A DNA stretch of 50,224 nucleotides. Origin: Planctomycetota bacterium (GTDB lineage: Bacteria; Planctomycetota; Uabimicrobiia; Uabimicrobiales; Uabimicrobiaceae). This document shows, one piece after another, positions 1 to 7,658 of the stretch. Each line of letters opens with the position of its first letter. The first letter of the stretch is position 1. The translations under genes were made by a program, and so were the position numbers. The notes beneath the pieces are model-generated. The model was not told the origin of the DNA. It ran no database searches and saw only the letters and a list, made by a program, of their open reading frames with translations. Where the stretch lies: contig JAJDCR010000099.1 of the NCBI GenBank assembly GCA_029260735.1, forward strand, positions 1 to 50,224. Direction: 5' to 3'.

Positions 1-139
1 CAGAAAGTTTTCTAGCAAGGAAGAGGTTATAAAATTTCTGGTAGCTTAGTTCCTCTAAGTGAAAGACAATTTTATGTTCTCTGACGCCGCTAGAGAATTT
101 TCTGGGATTTTTCTGACCAAGCTAATTTTATAACAGGCT

Positions 140-760
140 CTATGACTGAGGATTATTTTTTCCATACCACTGGAGCCATGCTTTTTTGTTGCTTCCGAAG
201 TTTTGTTCCGTGAATTTTTCTAAGAGAGTTACGGCTTGAAGGCGAACGGCTGGTTCTTGGTCATCTAGTGACTCAATAAGTTCCTTAACTGCTCCCTTGG
301 CGCTCATATGCTCGATAGACTTGAGCACTTTTAGTTTGTCCCAAAGATGGGAATCCTTTTTTTGCAGTTGTTTGGCTAAATCAGAGGTAAGCTCTGTCGC
401 TTGATATGTACCGATAGCTTGAGCGGCCTCCATCCTAACAAGATAGTGTTTATCTTTTAGGGAATTTTGAATTAAAGGTAAGTATTTTGTCCCCTTTTTT
501 TCTACCATAACTCGAATGGCTAGAGATCGAACTAGAGGACTTTCATCTTTGGTCAAGGCCTCTACTAAAAGTTCATCGCTAGTTTGGCTCTTAATGTTAT
601 CCGTTAGCCAAATAATGGCATCGATTCGGTCTTTTGCATAGGGGCTTTTTAACTTGGTCAGATGCTCATTTAAACTGCTGCAGCCCAAAGATAGAAGACA
701 AAACAAACTCATGTAGAAGTATATATTTTTTTTATTTGTCACTTTGTTTCTCTTTTTCAT
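140..760 (-). CDS. HEAT-repeat lipoprotein (putative)
   Basis: Predicted 206-residue exported protein. The start at 760 gives a Lys-rich N-region, a hydrophobic stretch and a lipobox-like SLGC with Cys27, so lipid anchoring is plausible although the -3 residue is Ser rather than Leu. An upstream in-frame ATG at 817 would add 19 residues that do not suit a signal peptide. Residues from about 45 onward form short helical pairs of HEAT/PBS-lyase type, with recurring SPLVRSLAIRVM, HYLVRMEAAQAIG and EPAVRLQAVTLLEKF patterns. HEAT arrays are protein-binding scaffolds; the partner is unknown. It stands alone on the minus strand, divergent from galE. Similar repeats recur in the first kinase and in the M1 peptidase of this window. 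Confidence 0.75.
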   Translation of the reverse strand: MKKRNKVTNKKNIYFYMSLFCLLSLGCSSLNEHLTKLKSPYAKDRIDAIIWLTDNIKSQTSDELLVEALTKDESPLVRSLAIRVMVEKKGTKYLPLIQNSLKDKHYLVRMEAAQAIGTYQATELTSDLAKQLQKKDSHLWDKLKVLKSIEHMSAKGAVKELIESLDDQEPAVRLQAVTLLEKFTEQNFGSNKKAWLQWYGKNNPQS

Positions 761-842
761 AGTCCTAATAATTTTTTTAGAACAAGCATATATAGAGAGA
801 AAAGAAAGAAAAGTCAAGAAAAAAAGAACGGACTCTTTTTCC

Positions 843-870
843 TTGAGCCAGAAAAAAATGCTGCTAGAAT
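843..870 (+). promoter_or_regulatory. candidate sigma70 promoter of galE
   Basis: TTGAGC (843-848), a 16-bp spacer and TAGAAT (865-870) resemble -35 and -10 boxes. They would start transcription near 877, leaving an 85-nt leader that contains the palindrome at 902-914. Based on sequence match only. Confidence 0.4.
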
Positions 871-901
871 GGCCTATAAATCTATGGATAAAATTAGGGG
901 A

Positions 902-927
902 GTGTCCGGGACACGCCCTTGGACACG
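902..927. promoter_or_regulatory. palindrome GTGTCC-G-GGACAC plus half-site
   Basis: A perfect 6+1+6 palindrome at 902-914 is followed by another GGACAC half-site at 921-926, so the heptamer GGACACG occurs twice, 12 bp apart. It lies in the leader of galE, upstream of its ribosome-binding site. It could be an operator, or a fragment of a dispersed repeat because similar ATAAGGACAC strings occur near 25900 and 46645. Function is not established. Confidence 0.35.
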
Positions 928-962
928 TTCTCGATTAGCTTTTTAGAAAGACAGGTGAAAAT

Positions 963-1973
963 ATGAAGGTGTTGGTTACAGGTGGTTGTGGATATATAGG
1001 AACGCACACTCTCGTCGATTTAATTTCAGCGGGGTTCGAAGTTGTTTGTCTGGATAGCAATATTTGTTCAGATGAAAAAATTCTGAAAGGAGTTAGTTCT
1101 ATCACGGGAATGGTTGTTCCTAACCACAAAGTTGACTTATGTGATCGGGAAGCCTTAAGAGAAGTTTTTTTGCAAAACCAAATAGATGCAGTTATCCACT
1201 TTGCTGCCTTAAAGCAAGTATATGAGTCCGTAAAAAAACCTTTGCTCTATTACCAGAATAATATCAATTCTCTTTTAAACCTTCTTTTTTGCCTAAAAGA
1301 ATTTTCTGTTTCTCATTTCATCTTTTCCTCTTCCTGCTCTGTTTACGGGAAAGTAGAATCTCTTCCTGTAACAGAGGAAACTCCGATGGGAGAAATTGAA
1401 TCTCCTTATGCCAATACGAAGAAAATGGGAGAGGAAATCCTTCGAGACTTCTATCATATTTTTCATCAAAAATGTGTGCTTCTTCGGTACTTTAATCCTG
1501 TAGGAGCACATGAAACAGGGGAAATAGGAGAGACTCCTTTTGGGCCTCCTCAAAATTTAGCTCCGATTATTATGCAAACCGCTCTTGGAACAAGAGAGAA
1601 GCTAGTCGTTCATGGAGATGATTACTCTACTCGCGATGGGACATGCATTCGAGACTACATCCATGTTATGGACATTGCTCATGCCCACACCAAGGCTTTA
1701 GAGTACTCTGTTGCTGCTTGCGAGAAATCTTTTTGTGAGGTTTTTAACTTAGGCACAGGGAAAGGCGTGACAGTGCTAGAAGCAATACGTGCCTTTGAGA
1801 GCGTTAGTGGGAAAAAACTAAGGTATGATGTGGGGCCTCGCCGGGAAGGAGATGTCCCTGCCATATACGCAAATAATACAAAGGCACAAGAAAAGCTTCT
1901 TTGGTCACCCGAAAGAACTATTGAAGATATGATGCTGAGCGCTTGGAAGTGGGAAGCAAAGAGAGCAAAATAA
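963..1973 (+). CDS. galE: UDP-glucose 4-epimerase (GalE-type SDR)
   Basis: Extended short-chain dehydrogenase/reductase of 336 residues, the usual GalE length. It interconverts UDP-glucose and UDP-galactose (or the N-acetyl forms) in the cytosol, supplying sugars for envelope polysaccharides. Visible motifs: the NAD-binding TGGCGYIG at residues 6-13, SSSCSVYG near 122-129 with the catalytic Ser region, and YANTK with Tyr149 and Lys153. The stretch after it (RYFNPVGAH) is typical of GalE. AGGTGA lies about 6 nt before the ATG. It is a single gene between a divergent HEAT lipoprotein and a convergent proline dehydrogenase, so its substrate preference cannot be deduced from neighbours. Other UDP-sugar epimerases of the same family remain possible. 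Confidence 0.9.
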   Translation: MKVLVTGGCGYIGTHTLVDLISAGFEVVCLDSNICSDEKILKGVSSITGMVVPNHKVDLCDREALREVFLQNQIDAVIHFAALKQVYESVKKPLLYYQNNINSLLNLLFCLKEFSVSHFIFSSSCSVYGKVESLPVTEETPMGEIESPYANTKKMGEEILRDFYHIFHQKCVLLRYFNPVGAHETGEIGETPFGPPQNLAPIIMQTALGTREKLVVHGDDYSTRDGTCIRDYIHVMDIAHAHTKALEYSVAACEKSFCEVFNLGTGKGVTVLEAIRAFESVSGKKLRYDVGPRREGDVPAIYANNTKAQEKLLWSPERTIEDMMLSAWKWEAKRAK

Positions 1974-1978
1974 ATGTT

Positions 1979-2000
1979 GAGGTAGCAAAAGAGCTACCTC
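1979..2000. terminator. hairpin between convergent galE and proline dehydrogenase
   Basis: A perfect 8-bp stem, GAGGTAGC (1979-1986) with GCTACCTC (1993-2000) and a 6-nt loop, sits in the short space between two converging stop codons. No strong T-run follows on either strand, so efficiency as an intrinsic terminator is uncertain. Confidence 0.55.
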
Positions 2001-2009
2001 GAAAAAATT

Positions 2010-2909
2010 TTAGCGAACAAAGAAACCTTTTAAAACTGATCCGACAATATCTGGGTTTTCTTTAAATCTACGCATAGTGTAGGCATGCCAATCTCCTCCA
2101 AAAGGTAAGTAGATTCGCATTCGGTGCCCCTGGGCAATAATTTGGTCTCGTAGACTAGAGCGTACTCCTAAAAGCATTTGGAATTCGTATTGTTCTTTTG
2201 TTAGTTGATGCTTCTCAATTAATTTTAGAGCGCCATCAACAAGTTTATCGTCGTGAGTAGCTATTCCGACGTAGGCAGAGCGAGAAAACATTAAATCCAA
2301 GGTCTCGAGAAAATTTTCGTTGATTTGGATTCCTTTGTAAGCAATTTTTTCCGATTCGTTGTAGATCCCTTTACATAGCCTAAAGTTTGCCTTTGTTCCT
2401 TGGCTAAGTTTGTCAGCATCCTCTTTTGTCCTTTTTAAATAAGACTGTAGAACTACACCGACACTATTAGGAAACTCTCTTCGAAGTTCTTCATAAGCTT
2501 TCAGTGTCATATCTGTGTATGGATGGTCTTCCATATCGATACGAACAAAGTTACCCAACTCATGAGCTTTCTTGACAACTTTACGAATGTTTTCTAAGCA
2601 ATTATCTTGACTTAGAAGAGCTCCAAAAGAAGTCGGCTTTATAGAAATGTTGGAATCGAGTTTTTCCTGAGAGATTTCTTCCAGAACTCGTAAGTATATA
2701 TCAACGGTTTTTCGAACCGTTCCCTCATCGCTAACACTCTCTCCTAAATGATCAATGGTGCACATCGCTCCTATTTTGTTTAGGGCTCGGCATTTTTGAA
2801 TAGCTGTGGAAATATTTTCTCCAGCTATGTAGTTCATGGCAAATACGCTTACAATTTGCTTGGGAACAAAGGGCAATGTCTGGCTAACAAAATTATTTAA
2901 GAGCTTCAT
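2010..2909 (-). CDS. proline dehydrogenase
   Basis: FAD-dependent proline dehydrogenase (299 residues, monofunctional type), oxidising proline to pyrroline-5-carboxylate and passing electrons to the quinone pool. Family signatures are all present: IKPTS, VRIDMED, VVLQSYL followed by RT, RLCKGIY, ATHDD, FQMLLGVR and a C-terminal RIYLPFGGDWHAYTMRR segment lining the proline and FAD site. The start at 2909 is chosen because AAAGGGGATTT precedes it; an in-frame upstream ATG at 2939 lacks such a site. It is separated from the upstream acyl-CoA dehydrogenase by 120 bp on the same strand, so they may share a transcript. No pyrroline-5-carboxylate dehydrogenase lies in this window, so the next step must be encoded elsewhere. 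Confidence 0.9.
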   Translation of the reverse strand: MKLLNNFVSQTLPFVPKQIVSVFAMNYIAGENISTAIQKCRALNKIGAMCTIDHLGESVSDEGTVRKTVDIYLRVLEEISQEKLDSNISIKPTSFGALLSQDNCLENIRKVVKKAHELGNFVRIDMEDHPYTDMTLKAYEELRREFPNSVGVVLQSYLKRTKEDADKLSQGTKANFRLCKGIYNESEKIAYKGIQINENFLETLDLMFSRSAYVGIATHDDKLVDGALKLIEKHQLTKEQYEFQMLLGVRSSLRDQIIAQGHRMRIYLPFGGDWHAYTMRRFKENPDIVGSVLKGFFVR

Positions 2910-3029
2910 AAATCCCCTTTCCAGAAAACCCCTGTGCAAAAAGTTCAGGGTTGTTTACTCTAAGAGCCTCGGTGAGAAACCAAAAAGTCCAAAAAATTTT
3001 GATTTCCCCCTTATTATAAAATTGACTAT

Positions 3030-4844
3030 CTAAATAACATCTGGTAAAGGATACCCTTCTGCTGCACAGAGAAAAGCGGAAACTTTTTGTATTTCTTTGT
3101 CGCAATTGTTAGTTAAGGATTGGTAGTTCTCTTGAAGACTAGCTTCTGCAATGAAGGCATAGGTTTTTAGCATAGTAAATTCCTGATCTAGGTCAGCTTC
3201 TGTTTTACCTTGCCTAAGAGAGCTATCAACGCGACTAATACAAGCAGCTAAGGTGTATATAGAAATTGCCATATTAGCAACTCTTTCTAAGATAAACTGC
3301 TGGTGGATAACCTCTTTTTTGTGGGTACGAATAGATTTTTCTACGGCCTGATTTAAAAGAGGAATGTACTTTTGCACAATAGCAGCTTCGGAAGAGAGTT
3401 GCGCAGATGCATTGTTGATTTTTTCTTTAACAAAGGAACTGATCACTTGGCCAGAGAAATACTCATAAAGAAAGCCTAAAGATTGCAAAGGTTGATTAAT
3501 TGCTTGGCCTAGTTTTTTGAAATACTCTCCTACATTACGCATCCCTGCTAAGGCAATAAAAAGGCGAAGGATTTCGTTGGTTCCTTCAAATATCATAGTG
3601 ATACGAGCATCTCGAAGGGCTCTTTCGTAAGGGTAATCAGCAATAAATCCACTTCCTCCAAAAATTTGGACAGTTTCATTGATAATTTCCCAAGCACATT
3701 CTGTTGTAAAAACCTTACAAATGGCAGATTCAACAGAAAAATCAATATCTTTGCGGTCAGCTAACCCAGCAGTTAAGTAAACAGCACTGTCCATAGCGAA
3801 GGTAAGAACTCCCATTCGGGCAATTTTTTTCTGGATAAGGCCAAACTCAGAGAGAGACATACCGAATTGTCTTCTTTGAGTAGCGTATTGAACAGATCCC
3901 TCAATGGCTTTTTTAACTCCTCCAGCACATATACCACCTAGCCCTAAGCGACCTGTATTTAGTACTTCCATGGCTATTTTAAACCCTTTGCCTTTTTGTC
4001 CTAAAATATTATCTACAGGAACTTTGACATTATCGAGAAGAAGGGGAGTTGTGGAAGAACCTTTGAGGCCTAGTTTTTTTTCTTCTTTGCCAATAGAGAC
4101 ACCGTGCATATCTTTTGTGACGATAAAAGCGGTAAAACCTTTCTCTTCTTCGTCTCCTGAGTTGATTTTGGCAAATACAGTAAAAAAGCTGGCAAACCCT
4201 CCATTGGTCACATAAATTTTTTCTCCACTAAGGACATAGTGTTTTCCGTCTTCAGAAAGTTTAGCTGATGTTTTAATTCCGCTTGCATCTGAGCCTGCTT
4301 GAGGTTCGGTCAAACTGAACGCAGCTATCCATTCTCCCGTTACGAGTTTGGGGTAGTAGCGCTTTTTTTGATCTTCTGTTCCAAACATATAGAGGGCTTT
4401 TGTTCCTATGGAAAGATGAGCAACGACAGTTGCGGCCAAAGATGCACAGTAGCGAGGGATAATACCTATGGCTTGGCAGAAAAAGGTATAAGAAACATCT
4501 AAACCGTCGTATTCTTCTGGAACAGTTAAACCAAATACTCCCAAATCTGCGAGGCCTTGGATTACTTCAGGGGGAATTTTGGCATCTAAGTCAATTTGGG
4601 CACCATCAATGTTCTCACGACAAAATTTATCTAGTTCTTTCAAAAAGAGTTGTGTTTCTTCTTTTTCTTCTTTGCTTTGTTGAGGATATGGAAAAATGAT
4701 TTCTTCTGCAATGTCTCCTGCAAAGGCTGACTTCATGAAGCTAAAAGGGGCTTTTTTCTTAGTTTTTTTTTCCGTTTTTTCTGAGGGGTTCTCGTGATTT
4801 TCTTGGTTTTTTTTGCTTTCCTCTATGCAATTAGCTGTTGTCAT
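3030..4844 (-). CDS. acyl-CoA dehydrogenase, long VLCAD/ACAD9-like form
   Basis: FAD enzyme of 604 residues catalysing the first step of fatty acid beta-oxidation, producing trans-2-enoyl-CoA. The size fits the long VLCAD/ACAD9-like subgroup, which has an extra C-terminal helical domain (here about residues 440-604). Visible signatures: GEKIYVTNGGF and AFSLTEPQAGSD in the central beta domain, and IFEGTNEILRLF containing the predicted catalytic base Glu420. A short Lys/Glu-rich leader (residues 1-40) is not a signal peptide. AAGGATAA precedes the ATG at good spacing. It is divergent from a TetR gene of a type that often controls fatty acid catabolism, which suggests regulation by that protein; this is inference. 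Proline dehydrogenase follows downstream. Confidence 0.9.
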   Translation of the reverse strand: MTTANCIEESKKNQENHENPSEKTEKKTKKKAPFSFMKSAFAGDIAEEIIFPYPQQSKEEKEETQLFLKELDKFCRENIDGAQIDLDAKIPPEVIQGLADLGVFGLTVPEEYDGLDVSYTFFCQAIGIIPRYCASLAATVVAHLSIGTKALYMFGTEDQKKRYYPKLVTGEWIAAFSLTEPQAGSDASGIKTSAKLSEDGKHYVLSGEKIYVTNGGFASFFTVFAKINSGDEEEKGFTAFIVTKDMHGVSIGKEEKKLGLKGSSTTPLLLDNVKVPVDNILGQKGKGFKIAMEVLNTGRLGLGGICAGGVKKAIEGSVQYATQRRQFGMSLSEFGLIQKKIARMGVLTFAMDSAVYLTAGLADRKDIDFSVESAICKVFTTECAWEIINETVQIFGGSGFIADYPYERALRDARITMIFEGTNEILRLFIALAGMRNVGEYFKKLGQAINQPLQSLGFLYEYFSGQVISSFVKEKINNASAQLSSEAAIVQKYIPLLNQAVEKSIRTHKKEVIHQQFILERVANMAISIYTLAACISRVDSSLRQGKTEADLDQEFTMLKTYAFIAEASLQENYQSLTNNCDKEIQKVSAFLCAAEGYPLPDVI

Positions 4845-5114
4845 AGGTTATCCTTTTTTGTATCGGTTCCAAGTTCTTCAGGTAATTCTATGGTAAAGTT
4901 AAGAATAGAGTTTTTATTCTTACGTCTTAAGTGGAGAATCAAGAGTTTTGGTTTCTCACCTAATGTTAAGAGTAAGCAGAGCTTCAGATTTAGGTCTATT
5001 CCTGGTACAAAATATTACAATAAAGATACTTCAAATGCAACAATAATTCAATCTACATAAAGTTCAAAGCTACTAAGTACTTAACAGAATAGAGAAGTAA
5101 TTTTTATAATTTTG

Positions 5115-5143
5115 TTGACGCTATGGTAAGGGTTCGTTATAAT
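5115..5143 (+). promoter_or_regulatory. sigma70 promoter of the TetR gene
   Basis: TTGACG (5115-5120), a 17-bp spacer and TATAAT (5138-5143) form a near-perfect housekeeping promoter. It overlaps an in-frame ATG at 5123, which rules out that codon as the translation start and supports the later ATG at 5195. Confidence 0.7.
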
Positions 5144-5194
5144 TTGCGGGCAAATTTGTTTGTTTCATCTGATAATTTAATAGAAGTAATGTAC

Positions 5195-5806
5195 ATGCCC
5201 CGCGAACAAAATCCTGATACCCGGATTAACATTCTTGGATCAGCAGCTTACCACTTTGCTACGTTTGGCTATAAAGGGGCCTCCATGGCAAAAATAGCTG
5301 CTCAAGCCGGAGTGAGTAAATCCTTAATATTTTGGTATTTCCAAAGTAAGGGTAAATTGCTTGAATCTCTCATGGATGACTTTGTTGATCGGTGCATGAA
5401 AACACTACTTTTGGATAACAAAGAAAAAGATCCTCATCGTAAAATTGTTAACTTAATTGACATTTACTGGGATTTTGTTAAAAAGAATCTTCAGTTTATC
5501 CAAGTTTTTATGAGTTGGTTTATTCAATTGGGGACAGATGAAAAACAAAAAATTGAAAGACTACAGAAAATTCATGATAAATTTGAAGAAGTTTTTCGAG
5601 GGTATCTCCAAGAAGGTATTGAGGAAGGAATTTTTTCCAAAGACCTCAATGTTCAAGCTACAGCAAAATTAATTGTCTCTAACCTAGAAGGAGTACTCAT
5701 TCAAATTTTTATTTTGAAATCAGATTTGAATGCTTTAGATCGCTATTTTTTTCAAACTTTGAAAGAAAATATTTTTTACGGGATTTTAATTCGTAAAACA
5801 GAGTAA
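5195..5806 (+). CDS. TetR/AcrR family transcriptional regulator
   Basis: Ligand-responsive DNA-binding repressor of 203 residues. The N-terminal helix-turn-helix is clear: HFATFGYKGASMAKIAAQAG, then VSKSLIFWYFQSKGKLLE in the recognition region. The remainder is the helical ligand and dimer domain. The start at 5195 is preferred because AGAAG lies 8 nt upstream and the promoter at 5115-5143 excludes the earlier ATG at 5123; ATG 5189 is an alternative. Two inverted repeats of classic TetR type (TGACC/GGTCA arms) lie just downstream, before the HMG-CoA reductase gene, so that gene is the likeliest target, with the divergent acyl-CoA dehydrogenase as a second candidate. The ligand may be an acyl-CoA, but the sequence does not show this. 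Confidence 0.9.
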   Translation: MPREQNPDTRINILGSAAYHFATFGYKGASMAKIAAQAGVSKSLIFWYFQSKGKLLESLMDDFVDRCMKTLLLDNKEKDPHRKIVNLIDIYWDFVKKNLQFIQVFMSWFIQLGTDEKQKIERLQKIHDKFEEVFRGYLQEGIEEGIFSKDLNVQATAKLIVSNLEGVLIQIFILKSDLNALDRYFFQTLKENIFYGILIRKTE

Positions 5807-5849
5807 GGAAACTCCCTAAAAAACATTTTCCTTTTTTTTGCCTTTATCC

Positions 5850-5863
5850 TGACCGCTTGGTCA
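5850..5863. promoter_or_regulatory. TetR-type operator, imperfect copy
   Basis: TGACCGCTTGGTCA: arms TGACC and GGTCA around a 4-bp centre. The arms match those of the copy at 5918-5931, with centres 68 bp apart. It lies 3' of the TetR gene and upstream of the HMG-CoA reductase gene. Confidence 0.6.
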
Positions 5864-5864
5864 G

Positions 5865-5879
5865 TAACGCGTCGCGTTA
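5865..5879. promoter_or_regulatory. 15-bp palindrome TAACGCG-T-CGCGTTA
   Basis: Perfect 7+1+7 palindrome adjoining the first TetR-type operator. The arms are unrelated to TGACC, so a second regulator may bind here. It could also be a chance GC island in an AT-rich spacer. No hairpin-plus-T-run terminator follows. Confidence 0.35.
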
Positions 5880-5917
5880 GTTTTTTTATTCGCAATTACT
5901 TTTTTTTATCTATTTAT

Positions 5918-5931
5918 TGACCGGTCGGTCA
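5918..5931. promoter_or_regulatory. TetR-type operator, near-perfect copy
   Basis: TGACCGGTCGGTCA: perfect arms TGACCG and CGGTCA around a 2-bp centre, 26 bp before the ATG of the HMG-CoA reductase gene. Such spacing would let a bound repressor block the promoter or elongation. This is the strongest operator candidate of the window. Confidence 0.65.
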
Positions 5932-5956
5932 GGCTAAGATACTTTAGGAGAAGAAC

Positions 5957-7333
5957 ATGTCGTCAAGTGGATTCGATGGTAAAAATTTTTATAAGCTAGC
6001 ACCAGAAGAACGATTGAAAAGAGTCCAACAGTTTGTTTCTCTTAACGACGAAGATACTTCCGCTTTAAAAAATTCAGCGGGCCTCTCATTACAACAAGCC
6101 AACCAGATGATAGAAAATGTAGTAGGTACAATAGAAATTCCTGTTGGTCTAGGAATGCATTTTCTAGTCAACGATAAGGAATATCTTGTTCCTATGGCAG
6201 TAGAAGAATCTTCTGTTGTTGCTGCAGCTTCTAAAATCGCTAAGATTGCTAAAACTAAGGGAGGATTTTCTGTTTCCACTACTGAATCCATAATGATCGG
6301 CCAAATTCAAGTGACGAATGTTGATGATCCTTATGGGGCTAAAATGAGAATTTTGGCAAAAGAAAAAGAGCTTTTGAGTTTAGCGAATGAACAAGATCCT
6401 TTACTTGTTAAGTTTGGGGGAGGAGCACGTAAACTAGAAGTTCGTGTCCTAGATACTCTGTCCGGACCGATGGTTATTTGTCACTTACTAGTAGATTGCC
6501 AAGATGCCATGGGAGCCAATGCAGTTAATACTATGGTGGAAGCTTTGGCCAGTGAAGTTGAATGCTTAGCTGGAGGACGGGTTTATTTAAGAATCATCTC
6601 CAATTTGGCAGTAGAGAGATTAGCCCGTGCTTACACAGTTTTATCGGCGGAGTCTCTGGGAGGAGAAAAAATAGTTGATGGAATGGTTATGGCCTATCAT
6701 TTTGCTGATGCAGACCCTTTTCGAGCAGCTACCCATAACAAAGGAATTATGAATGGGATTTCTGCTGTTGCTCTGGCCTTAGGTCAAGATACTAGAGCTA
6801 TTGAGTCGGGCGCTCATGCTTACGCTTCTTTTCGTGGCCATTACCGATCCTTAACTACCTGGGAAAAAAATGCCGAGGGAGATTTGGTTGGAACTATTGA
6901 ATTACCCATGGCTGTAGGGTTGGTGGGAGGAGCAACTAAGATTCATCCTGTGGCAAAAGCTAATTTGAAAATTCTAGGTGTAAAACATGCTCGAGAATTG
7001 GCAGGAGTTATGGCCGCAGTTGGGCTAGCTCAAAATGCAGGAGCCTTGAGAGCTTTAGCTGATGAAGGCATTCAGAGGGGGCACATGTCTTTGCATGCTC
7101 GAAACATTGCAACGGCAGCAGGAGCTAAAGCTGAACAAATTGATCTAGTGGTCAAAAAATTAGTTCAAGGCGGAAAAATACGCTTGGATATTGCCTCAAA
7201 AATTGTGGAAGAAATCAATGCTGTGGGCCAACACGGTAACGGAAATGGTAACGGTAATGGCAATGGCAATGGTAACGGTAATAGTAAGGGCAGCAAAGTT
7301 GAGGTTCCTCTGGCAGCATCGATTTCGAATTAG
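5957..7333 (+). CDS. hydroxymethylglutaryl-CoA reductase, class II
   Basis: 458-residue HMG-CoA reductase of the bacterial class II type, resembling the Pseudomonas mevalonii enzyme, interconverting HMG-CoA and mevalonate. All catalytic residues can be placed: Glu83 in AVEESSVVAA, Lys262 in HNKGIMNG, Asp278 in GQDTRAIE and His380 in GHMSLHARNIA. It could serve isoprenoid synthesis or mevalonate breakdown; no other mevalonate pathway gene is present to decide. AGGAG precedes the ATG. Two TetR-type operators lie directly upstream, so expression is probably induced by a ligand. Odd feature: the C-terminus ends in a run of alternating Gly-Asn (about residues 424-441) encoded by hexamer repeats near 7233-7282, then a short hydrophobic tail; the catalytic fold is complete before it. 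Confidence 0.92.
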   Translation: MSSSGFDGKNFYKLAPEERLKRVQQFVSLNDEDTSALKNSAGLSLQQANQMIENVVGTIEIPVGLGMHFLVNDKEYLVPMAVEESSVVAAASKIAKIAKTKGGFSVSTTESIMIGQIQVTNVDDPYGAKMRILAKEKELLSLANEQDPLLVKFGGGARKLEVRVLDTLSGPMVICHLLVDCQDAMGANAVNTMVEALASEVECLAGGRVYLRIISNLAVERLARAYTVLSAESLGGEKIVDGMVMAYHFADADPFRAATHNKGIMNGISAVALALGQDTRAIESGAHAYASFRGHYRSLTTWEKNAEGDLVGTIELPMAVGLVGGATKIHPVAKANLKILGVKHARELAGVMAAVGLAQNAGALRALADEGIQRGHMSLHARNIATAAGAKAEQIDLVVKKLVQGGKIRLDIASKIVEEINAVGQHGNGNGNGNGNGNGNGNSKGSKVEVPLAASISN

Positions 7334-7366
7334 AAAATACCTTTTGCCTTAAACGAAACTGATGCA

Positions 7367-7469
7367 CGCTGGTGGAGGGCGAATCTCCTGATGAGCGGGG
7401 GTTGTGCTTGGATTCTAGTATCAAGAGCCAATCACATCCCCTGTTCGGCAGGAGCCTCACCCTCCAGCG
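7367..7469. repeat. GC-rich dispersed palindromic element, copy 1
   Basis: Two arms of about 40 bp face each other across a short centre. The left arm (7372-7409) starts GGAGGGCGAATCTCCTG; the right arm read on the minus strand (7466-7429) starts GGAGGGTGAGGCTCCTGCC. Both continue to TGTGCTTGG or TGTGATTGG. The same arm occurs at 22661-22698, 22718-22745 and 22814-22853. No coding gene is here. It separates the HMG-CoA reductase gene from the promoter of the next gene. Confidence 0.75.
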
Positions 7470-7522
7470 AACCTCACCTTCCTCTCTCCCCACTTCAAAT
7501 GGATAAAATAGTCAGATTTTTA

Positions 7523-7550
7523 TTGACAAAAAAAAATCCCCCTCTAAAAT
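7523..7550 (+). promoter_or_regulatory. sigma70 promoter of the carboxylase-kinase operon
   Basis: TTGACA (7523-7528), a 16-bp spacer and TAAAAT (7545-7550). The predicted transcript would start near 7557, giving a leader of about 100 nt before the ATG at 7659. It lies downstream of the GC-rich repeat, so the next genes need not be cotranscribed with the reductase gene. Confidence 0.65.
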
Positions 7551-7658
7551 GAAAAATCATTGCAAAGTTTTGAAATTTAGGGCTTTCCTTGATAATTTTT
7601 TCTCCCAAAAGAAGCCATTTTTTAGGCAAGCGAAAAACACGACTACATTGGTAAAGAA

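Noticed and set aside
1..139. Possible partial gene at the left edge
   Set aside because: Stops occur early in all plus-strand frames checked; an 11-bp inverted repeat (26-36 with 124-134) is too AT-rich and distant to be meaningful.
744..938. 64-residue plus-strand frame before galE
   Set aside because: Overlaps the antisense start of the HEAT lipoprotein, has no ribosome-binding site and covers the galE promoter.
5123..5194. Upstream start for the TetR gene
   Set aside because: The ATG at 5123 lies between the -35 and -10 boxes of a near-consensus promoter, so it cannot be on the mRNA.
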